A DNA stretch of 36,016 nt, from positions 1 to 36,016 of the forward strand of contig CAYMKI010000011.1 of NCBI GenBank assembly GCA_964390695.1, read 5' to 3'. Source of the DNA: CAWACC01 sp964390695. Its GTDB lineage: Bacteria; Chlamydiota; Chlamydiia; Chlamydiales; Parachlamydiaceae. A program made the translations under genes and the position numbers. Shown here in pieces: positions 30,861 to 36,016 of the stretch. Each line of letters begins with the position of its first letter. Within the stretch, counting starts at the first letter, position 1. Below the pieces are notes generated by a model, which ran no database searches, had not been told where the DNA came from, and worked only from the letters and a program-made list of their open reading frames with translations.

Positions 30861-30898
30861 GTGCCCGCGTCTGTGCTTTAAGGCATAGTTGCGGGCAC
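30861..30898. terminator. Bidirectional terminator between peroxiredoxin and deaminase
   Basis: GTGCCCGC (30861-30868) and GCGGGCAC (30891-30898) form a GC-rich 8-bp stem, with a further inner stem TGTGC/GCATA (one G-T pair) around TTTAAG. The sequence after it on the + strand is AT-rich with a T5 run. It lies between convergent genes and probably serves both. Confidence 0.75.
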
Positions 30899-30915
30899 GA
30901 AAATTGTTTTTCAGC

Positions 30916-31731
30916 TTAATTGTTTTTATTCCCAGAAACTTTTTTAAGATTAGGCCAATAATCCCTATGAACACATTTAGCTTCGTCTTCGAGGACAGGG
31001 CCAATGACATTTATTCTTTTATTTTTCATGAATATTTCTTGACAGGCCGGTACATGAGACTCGAAGAGAGCTTGTTCAGTTTCATTAGGTCGGATGATTT
31101 GTCTTAAAGTCTTTGCCGTGCACCCGAAGACAACCTCACGGACGCCTACGGTTTCAAGTGCACCTGAACACATAGCACAAGGCTCTGTACTTGTGTATAA
31201 AATGCTCGATTTTATTTGCTCTAAGGTTAGTTGTTTTGCTGCTATAGCTTTAGCAATCTGATGAGCTACATTATTTTCAGCGTGTTCTAATGGATTTTGA
31301 TGGGTGTAGATGGTGTTTTCTGCGGTTAAAACGACTTGGTTGGCTACTACCAGTAATGCGCCGAAGGGATGATTGCCATGTTCTACGGATTTTTTTGAAA
31401 GCTGAATAGCTTGACGCATAAAAGTATGATGGTTGTCGCTAGATTTGTTTAATGCTGTTTCGAATTGCGTTTTATCGAATGGCTTTAATACATAGGTATA
31501 ATAGCGTTTCTGTTGGAAATAAGAGGAGTTGTTTTTTTTGAACTTGTCTAGATGTTTGCATGAGGTGAGGGTCTTCTTTTTTTCTTCTAGCAGAAACTTT
31601 TGATCGTTTTGAATTTTTGTTGCAAGGCAAGAAGAAATGCTGAGGCTTTTGTTTGTAAGCCGTTTATTTGTGGGCCTATAAGCAACAGGTTTTACATGCT
31701 GACGACTTCTAGATACAGGTATAAAGAACAT
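30916..31731 (-). CDS. Nucleoside/cytosine deaminase-family protein with long N-terminal extension
   Basis: Residues 100-271 form a zinc-dependent deaminase of the CDA/guanine-deaminase/TadA type: the HAE motif is H150-A-E152 and the PCxxC motif is C185 and C188 in EPCAMCSGAL, preceded by NHPFGALLV. It could act on guanine, cytosine or a nucleoside. The first 100 residues are unusual: basic, Ser/Lys rich, with a poorly conserved RYYTYVLKPF segment. They are translated, because AGGAG (complement of 31737-31741) lies just upstream of ATG 31731. They might be a targeting or secretion signal. A promoter is predicted on the minus strand at 31837-31865. Confidence 0.85.
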   Translation of the reverse strand: MFFIPVSRSRQHVKPVAYRPTNKRLTNKSLSISSCLATKIQNDQKFLLEEKKKTLTSCKHLDKFKKNNSSYFQQKRYYTYVLKPFDKTQFETALNKSSDNHHTFMRQAIQLSKKSVEHGNHPFGALLVVANQVVLTAENTIYTHQNPLEHAENNVAHQIAKAIAAKQLTLEQIKSSILYTSTEPCAMCSGALETVGVREVVFGCTAKTLRQIIRPNETEQALFESHVPACQEIFMKNKRINVIGPVLEDEAKCVHRDYWPNLKKVSGNKNN

Positions 31732-31836
31732 GAAAGCTCCTAAAATAAAATTTTTGAGCCTTCACCAAAAGCTGTGTTTTTTGTTTAGGTCCAGGAAGGG
31801 CTAGCGTGACCTAGTTCATCAGCTTTCTTGAAATTA

Positions 31837-31865
31837 AAGGTAAACTAAAAGAAGTTTGATGTCAA
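31837..31865 (-). promoter_or_regulatory. Predicted promoter of the deaminase gene
   Basis: On the minus strand a perfect TTGACA (complement of 31860-31865) is followed after 17 nt by TACCTT (complement of 31837-31842). The -10 box is weak. The leader would be about 100 nt. Confidence 0.42.
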
Positions 31866-31929
31866 TGAATAACTTGCTCCTGTATTGCTCGGATGCATGT
31901 GGGTTATTAGAAAATTCATGTTTGACCCA

Positions 31930-32919
31930 TTACCTGTTTGGCATGATTTTCCAGCAGCGGTGGATTTTTTTATCATGAAAATCCCAGGGTATGCTTTTCG
32001 GGGTAATTTCGTGAAACTTGCAATTGGGGAAAAGGGTTTCATCGAATTTAAATTTTCTAGCATTCGTGCTGAAAAAAATACATCCGTTTTCATTCAGCAA
32101 GTCTAGAGCTTGAGAAATGAGTGTGGCATAGTCTTTTTGGACTTCGAACAGTCCGCTCATTTTTTTGGATCGCGAAATAGTAGGCGGATCGATGATAATG
32201 ATATCATATTTGACCCCTGTCCAAACTTCATCTTCTAAAAATTTGAGGCAATCCGCTCGGACTACTTCGTTGTTTTTCAGTGATAGGTCGTTGAGGCGGA
32301 GATTGTCTTTAGTCCATGCAGTGTAGGTATTGGACATATCGACACTTTTGGTGTAAGAGGCTCCCGCCGCTGCTGCTTGTATGCTAAATGATCCCGTATA
32401 TGAAAAGAGATTAAGTATGCGTTTTCCCTTGGACAGGGCGGCTACCTGCTGGCGTGTCTCGCGATGATCCATGAAGAGGCCCGTATCTAGATAGTCCTGG
32501 AGATTCACTTTAAATTTTATGCCATATTCATATACGATGAAAAAGTCTTGGGAAGAATCTTGCTTTTCATATTGCCGAGTTTCTTTGGACTTCATGCGTG
32601 TGCGCCAGTAGATATTCTCTTTGGGGATGTCGAAAACAAAGCACAGGATCTTGTTGACTTCTTCGCTAAATTCATCTGAAGGTGCGGGTTGGTCCTTACC
32701 TGGGGCAATAAATTGCACGCTGAAGCAGCCGGCGTAGAAATCAATGATTACCGGATAGTGGGGGATCTCGCAGTCGTAGAGTCTGAAGCAATTGGTGTTC
32801 GTTCGCTTGGCCCATTTTCGGAGATGGCGGTAATGGTTACGAAGCCGGTTGCCCAGGACAGAGCTCTTGTCTTCGCTGTCTGCCAAGGCGGGTAGAATAA
32901 AAGGGTGTGCATGCGTCAT
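31930..32919 (-). CDS. rlmK: Stand-alone RlmK-like 23S rRNA methyltransferase
   Basis: It is a class I SAM-dependent RNA methyltransferase matching the C-terminal (RlmK) half of the E. coli fusion protein RlmKL, which makes m7G2069 in 23S rRNA. NRLRNHYRHLRKWAKRTNT at residue 24 onward and the RLYDCEIPHYP block are its N-terminal signature, DTGLFMDHRETRQQV comes before the SAM motif NLFSYTGSFSIQAA, and the catalytic loop is DPPTISRSKKM. At 329 aa it has no THUMP/RlmL half, so it is the single-domain form. It is divergent from rlmD across 81 nt, so both rRNA modifiers may share control. Paralogous RlmI-type activity is the alternative. Confidence 0.85.
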   Translation of the reverse strand: MTHAHPFILPALADSEDKSSVLGNRLRNHYRHLRKWAKRTNTNCFRLYDCEIPHYPVIIDFYAGCFSVQFIAPGKDQPAPSDEFSEEVNKILCFVFDIPKENIYWRTRMKSKETRQYEKQDSSQDFFIVYEYGIKFKVNLQDYLDTGLFMDHRETRQQVAALSKGKRILNLFSYTGSFSIQAAAAGASYTKSVDMSNTYTAWTKDNLRLNDLSLKNNEVVRADCLKFLEDEVWTGVKYDIIIIDPPTISRSKKMSGLFEVQKDYATLISQALDLLNENGCIFFSTNARKFKFDETLFPNCKFHEITPKSIPWDFHDKKIHRCWKIMPNR

Positions 32920-32930
32920 ATAATATCCCT

Positions 32931-32976
32931 ATATCACAAATAATGCGTGACATTTTCAAATTTAAGATGATAAACT
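32931..32976. promoter_or_regulatory. Divergent promoter region of rlmK and rlmD
   Basis: On the minus strand TTGAAA (complement of 32954-32959) and TGATAT (complement of 32931-32936) are 17 nt apart. On the plus strand GTGACA (32947-32952) and TAAACT (32971-32976) are 18 nt apart. The two overlap, so transcription of the two methyltransferases may be mutually exclusive or coordinated. All boxes are imperfect. Confidence 0.35.
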
Positions 32977-33000
32977 AATTACATTATTATACGGGAAGTT

Positions 33001-34356
33001 ATGTTTAAACAAAAAAATAAAAGTAGATTGACGATTAAAATTCGCAATGTTGGCAGCCAGGGCGAAGGCATAGGCGATTATGAGGGCTATACGATTTTTG
33101 TAGAAGATGCCCTGCCAGGTGAAACTGTGGAAGTTGAATTGTTTGAATGCAAAAAAAGATATGCGAGAGCGCGTTTAATTCAAATTTTAGAAGCTTCACC
33201 TCATAGGGTAAAACCCTTATGTCCGCTTTTTGGGAAGTGCGGTGGATGTCAATTTATGCATTTGACCTATGAAAAGCAGCTTGAAGCTAAGCGGCAGCGT
33301 GTTGAGGATGCATTGCATAGGCTAGGTAAAATCTCTGATGTATCTGTAGAGCCTTGTTGTCCTTCGCCTTCGTCATTGCAGTATCGCAACAAGATACAGT
33401 GCCCTGTTCGAAATACACCTCAAGGTTTATCTATAGGTTTGTATGCCCGCTCTTCGCATGATCTTGTAGATGTGGAGAAGTGTTATATTCATTGTGCTAT
33501 CGGCGAGCAGGTATATGAGAAAGTCCGGCACATTCTAAAAACCTCAAATATTCAAGCCTATGATCCTATTGCGGGAACTGGCGAACTGCGTCATATTTTA
33601 ATCAAAAGCGCTGTGCATGCCCATGAAGTGTTGGTCGTATTTGTGGTGTGTAAAGCTCCGTCAAAAGAATTGCAGGCTATAGCAAGAAAGGTTATGCAGG
33701 CCTGCCCCGAAGTGAAGGGGATTGCTTATAATTTGAACACAGAAATCTCCAATGTGATTTTAGGCAGAGAGTATGGCATCTTGGAGGGGGCGGGTTTTGT
33801 TCAGGAGCAGTTATGCGGCTTGCAGTTTAAGGTCTCACCGGCCTCGTTTTTTCAGGTTAATCCTGCGCAAGCAGAAGCGCTTTACATGACTGCCTTGGAA
33901 TGGGCGGGCTTGTCCGGCCAGGAAAAAGTGTTGGATGCCTATTGCGGTGTTGGGACTTTATCTTTGATATTTGCACGCCATGCACAGACTGTGATTGGCA
34001 TAGAATGTATTGCAGAAGCTGTGGAAGATGCCAAAATCAATGCGGCTTTAAATCAGATCCAGAATGCGCAGTTTATCTGTGCTCCGGCCGAAGTCGCGGT
34101 AGCGAAGTTAAGCGATATCGATGTAGCTCTTTTAAATCCTCCAAGGAAGGGATGTGATGAAGCCGTGCTGAACAGCATTATCCGTATAAAGCCCAAAACG
34201 GTGCTGTATATATCTTGCGATCCGGCTACCCTGTCCAGGGATTTGTCTCTTTTGCAAGCTTCAGGGTATCACATCGACAAGGTGCAGCCCTTTGACATGT
34301 TTCCTCAAACCATGCATGTGGAGACCTTGGTTAGGCTGGTTAAAACCCAGCATTAA
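33001..34356 (+). CDS. rlmD: 23S rRNA (uracil-5-)-methyltransferase RlmD/RumA family
   Basis: The enzyme makes m5U in 23S rRNA (U1939 in E. coli) using SAM. The N-terminal TRAM domain covers about residues 10-65 (RNVGSQGEGIGDYEGYTIF). Iron-sulfur ligands appear as C74, C80 and C83 in CPLFGKCGGCQ, plus a later cysteine in VDVEKC. The SAM motif is LDAYCGVGTLSL, the DVALLNPPRKGCDE loop follows, and the catalytic cysteine lies in LYISCDPATLSRDL. It has 451 aa. GGGAAG upstream supports ATG 33001. A related TrmA/RlmCD-type specificity for another uridine cannot be excluded. Confidence 0.93.
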   Translation: MFKQKNKSRLTIKIRNVGSQGEGIGDYEGYTIFVEDALPGETVEVELFECKKRYARARLIQILEASPHRVKPLCPLFGKCGGCQFMHLTYEKQLEAKRQRVEDALHRLGKISDVSVEPCCPSPSSLQYRNKIQCPVRNTPQGLSIGLYARSSHDLVDVEKCYIHCAIGEQVYEKVRHILKTSNIQAYDPIAGTGELRHILIKSAVHAHEVLVVFVVCKAPSKELQAIARKVMQACPEVKGIAYNLNTEISNVILGREYGILEGAGFVQEQLCGLQFKVSPASFFQVNPAQAEALYMTALEWAGLSGQEKVLDAYCGVGTLSLIFARHAQTVIGIECIAEAVEDAKINAALNQIQNAQFICAPAEVAVAKLSDIDVALLNPPRKGCDEAVLNSIIRIKPKTVLYISCDPATLSRDLSLLQASGYHIDKVQPFDMFPQTMHVETLVRLVKTQH

Positions 34357-34364
34357 GGGCTAAT

Positions 34365-34398
34365 AGCCATTACTTCAGCTAATCTGAAGGGCTTTTTT
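34365..34398 (+). terminator. Intrinsic terminator of rlmD
   Basis: AGCC (34365-34368) pairs with GGCT (34390-34393), and CTTCAG (34373-34378) with CTGAAG (34384-34389), separated by a 4-nt bulge on the 5' side, and run into six Ts (34393-34398). It overlaps the last codons of the convergent hydrolase gene. Confidence 0.75.
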
Positions 34399-35490
34399 CC
34401 AGGCTAAATAGGCTTTGTATAATACGAGTAGCAGCTTGGTGGGATAGAAGACAAATAGGGGTCCTAGATAAAAATGGAGCAGAGTGATGAATTTACGTAC
34501 TCTATTTTTATTTTCTTCTATGGGGTTTAATTTTTTTATGGAAATAGAATCGAAACCTGTATAGGCGCGAATGTGTGAAGTGAGAAGATTGTGATGAACG
34601 GGTTTTTTAGTTGTGGAGACGTAGTACAGGTTCACCCGTTCGCCTTGAGGCCAAGCCCCTACCCAAGAAACAATGTCAAAAGGTTGTTGGTAAATATTGA
34701 TGATGCAACCTGTATGGAATTCTTTTTTCCAATAATGCGCATATAGACTGGGTGGGTTGTATACATCCACTCGTTGCAGCTTTTCGTGGTAATCTTGCAG
34801 TGTATGAAAGGCTAGCGCTCCGCCCAGGCTGATTCCAATAAGATGAACCTGTTGTTTATCCTTAAACCAGTCTTCTAGTACATTTTTAGCTCGTAAATAT
34901 GTAGATTCTCCCACGCAACATTGGGGCGTAAAATCACTAAAAATTGAGGCCAGAAAACCATTTCCGGCCGGATAAGTCGTACCGAGATATGAAAGTATGG
35001 GCCTTCCATTTGATTCTTGCGTGGGCGTTAAACCTAAGGCTGTCAGCGAAGTGTAGTCTTCGGATTCATGCAACTGCATAACATGTATCTGATATTCTAT
35101 CAGAGAGCAAATTCCATCTTTATAGACAGGGATTTTTATCAGCTCACCATTTGACGGATAGGTAAAGGGGAGGATTGCGATGAGGTTGCCTAAGTAGGCT
35201 TGCCACAGAATAGCTTCGCTTTCATTCTGAGGGGGATGGGCAGCGAGATGCTCGCATTCAAGTTGCAGTTGTTGGCGAAATTCTTGGAGTAACGTGGGGT
35301 TTGGCTTTAATAAAATGGTTTTTATAGCATGGGATTGCAACAACTGAGCTTGAAATTTGCCGCCATGTAAAATGGCGCGGGCAAAATTTTGAGTAAGGGT
35401 GTTTGATGCTGTATGCGGTGATGATATACCTGGCCCCTGGTAGACAATATGAGAATTTGTTTTGTCGGCGGTTTGAAATAGATACATCAT
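34375..35490 (-). CDS. Alpha/beta-hydrolase (lipase-like) with hydrophobic C-terminus
   Basis: The nucleophile elbow is HLIGISLGGALAFHT, residues 216-230, giving GxSxGG with S221, typical of class 3 lipase-like hydrolases. SYLGTTYP before it and VDVYNPP, PFDIVSWVGAWP (candidate Asp) and HHNLLTSHIRAY (candidate His) after it complete a plausible triad. It has 371 aa. Residues 325-365 are strongly hydrophobic (VRKFITLLHFYLGPLFVFY, then TKLLLVLYKAYLAW), which suggests membrane association. Lipase-like proteins are common in Chlamydiae and can act on host lipids; that role is inferred. GGAG lies before ATG 35490. Its 3' end overlaps the rlmD terminator. Confidence 0.75.
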   Translation of the reverse strand: MMYLFQTADKTNSHIVYQGPGISSPHTASNTLTQNFARAILHGGKFQAQLLQSHAIKTILLKPNPTLLQEFRQQLQLECEHLAAHPPQNESEAILWQAYLGNLIAILPFTYPSNGELIKIPVYKDGICSLIEYQIHVMQLHESEDYTSLTALGLTPTQESNGRPILSYLGTTYPAGNGFLASIFSDFTPQCCVGESTYLRAKNVLEDWFKDKQQVHLIGISLGGALAFHTLQDYHEKLQRVDVYNPPSLYAHYWKKEFHTGCIINIYQQPFDIVSWVGAWPQGERVNLYYVSTTKKPVHHNLLTSHIRAYTGFDSISIKKLNPIEENKNRVRKFITLLHFYLGPLFVFYPTKLLLVLYKAYLAWKKALQIS

Positions 35491-35690
35491 AAAAACTCCG
35501 TGTGTACTAATGTTATAGCATCTTATATTGAAAGCCTAAAAACGAATGGGGGTTGTCTATTGATATAAGTTAAATTTTATTCCTGTTGCAAGAATTTATT
35601 AGATCTCTTGCATAATTAATCTTCTTGCCCCTGCTTGCCCGTGCCCAAATTGTTTTAAATTCCTTATCCCAATCCCAAATACAAGGGATT
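35491..35690. other. AT-rich non-coding stretch upstream of the 96-bp repeat
   Basis: No gene is supported here. A TTGCCC motif occurs twice around 35626-35642 (CTTGCCCCTGCTTGCCC). The minus-strand open frames that cross it derive from the neighbouring repeat and lack start signals. Confidence 0.5.
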
Positions 35691-35878
35691 GAACCACTGA
35701 ATGTAGTGAGAGATGTGTGAAAAGATTTGAACCACTGAGGGCAGTGAGGGCAGTGAGACATGAGTGGGTACAGAAATAGAGAATATGAATCACTGAGTGT
35801 TGTGAGAGTAGCATGAAGGGATTTGAACCACGGAGAGCAGTGAGGGCAGTGAGACAAGTGTGGAGACGAGACGAGAGA
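35691..35878. repeat. Tandem repeat with 96-bp period containing CACTG dyads
   Basis: Two imperfect copies lie at 35691-35786 and 35787-35878: GAACCACTGA at 35691 matches GAATCACTGA at 35787, and ACCACTGAGG at 35731 matches ACCACGGAGA at 35827, both 96 nt apart. Within each copy the 9-nt unit GGGCAGTGA recurs, and CACTG-AGGG-CAGTG forms a small hairpin. 96 is a multiple of 3, so open frames persist on the minus strand. Confidence 0.8.
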
Positions 35879-35902
35879 GACTGTCCATTTTTTTGTGTAA
35901 AT
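35876..35902. mobile_element. IS256-type terminal repeat motif, copy 1 (probably a truncated end)
   Basis: TGTCCA-N7-GTGTAAAT (35882-35902), preceded by GAGAGAC, resembles the terminal inverted repeats of IS256-family elements, which typically read TGTCCxxxxTTTTGTGTAAA. The copy at 35967 has the same orientation 85 nt on, so this one is probably a leftover end rather than part of an intact element. Confidence 0.5.
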
Positions 35903-35960
35903 GGAGACTTCAATCATGTCCAAACCCAATCTATCGCCATAAGCAATGGAGAGCGGTAAG

Positions 35961-36016
35961 AGGGAGTGTCCAGAATTTTGTGTAAATAAATCTTGAGGGA
36001 TGGAATACTTTATCCT
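35961..36016. mobile_element. IS256-type terminal repeat motif, copy 2 (element may continue beyond window)
   Basis: TGTCCA-N7-GTGTAAAT (35967-35987), preceded by GGGAG, matches copy 1 at 18 of 21 positions. Its outer tip points left, so an insertion sequence would extend rightward past position 36016. Only about 50 nt are visible and no transposase is seen. Confidence 0.5.

Noticed and set aside
35570..35929. 119-aa minus-strand protein with repeated CPHC motifs, and an overlapping 104-aa frame
   Set aside because: The frames arise from the 96-bp tandem repeat and an IS end; two frames are open at once and no start signal is present.

Overview
The window is a chromosomal segment of a Chlamydiae-phylum bacterium, most likely an environmental (Parachlamydia/Protochlamydia/Waddlia-type) relative of Chlamydia. 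The evidence is gene order. rnz-xerC is followed by one ribosomal-protein operon that starts at rplC (no rpsJ) and runs unbroken to rpoA-rplQ, then gap and an arginine-rich conserved protein, matching the Chlamydia trachomatis layout around CT346-CT347 and CT528 down to CT504 as I recall it. The genes surrounding this core are accessory and unlike Chlamydia sensu stricto. Two N runs (10 Ns inside gap, 100 Ns inside a repeat array) mark this as draft scaffold sequence.

Layout. 1-3.6 kb: a secreted phosphodiester-glycosidase-domain protein, ribonuclease Z, XerC and an unknown 180-aa protein. 3.6-16.35 kb: a merged S10-spc-alpha operon of 23 genes on the + strand (rplC, D, W, B, rpsS, rplV, rpsC, rplP, rpmC, rpsQ, rplN, X, E, rpsH, rplF, R, rpsE, rplO, secY, rpsM, rpsK, rpoA, rplQ), with a strong sigma70-type promoter, a hairpin-bearing leader and a textbook terminator. 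16.5-19.9 kb: a secreted LURP/tubby-like protein, gap (split only by an artefactual N run) and a basic/acidic low-complexity protein. 20.0-22.5 kb: tRNA-Leu(UAA), a displaced copy of its 3' third, and two arrays of 9-nt AACGAC-type repeats that fold back on themselves and flank a convergent gene pair (four-helix-bundle protein and TraB/GumN-type protein). 22.5-24.8 kb: adenosine-deaminase-family protein, an unknown protein and a GNAT acetyltransferase. 24.9-28.2 kb: a photolyase-TspO pair convergent with an SDR/DUF2867 oxidoreductase, a probable light/UV stress cluster. 28.3-31.7 kb: secreted serine hydrolase (beta-lactamase fold), Nudix hydrolase plus peroxiredoxin operon, and a nucleoside deaminase with an unusual N-terminal extension. 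31.9-35.5 kb: divergent rRNA methyltransferases (RlmK-like and RlmD) and a GxSxG alpha/beta hydrolase. 35.6-36.0 kb: a 96-bp tandem repeat and two IS256-type terminal motifs, so the window probably ends at an insertion sequence.

The operon core supplies ribosome, translocon and RNA polymerase alpha. The right half is a patchwork of single-gene metabolic, repair and stress functions separated by repeats, as expected at a variable junction of an amoeba-symbiont genome. No complete new defence or mobile system is evident. The most unusual structures are the mirrored 9-nt fold-back arrays with the adjoining tRNA fragment, and the 15-bp dyad sitting on the predicted gap transcription start. All family assignments were made by eye from motifs; no database search was run.
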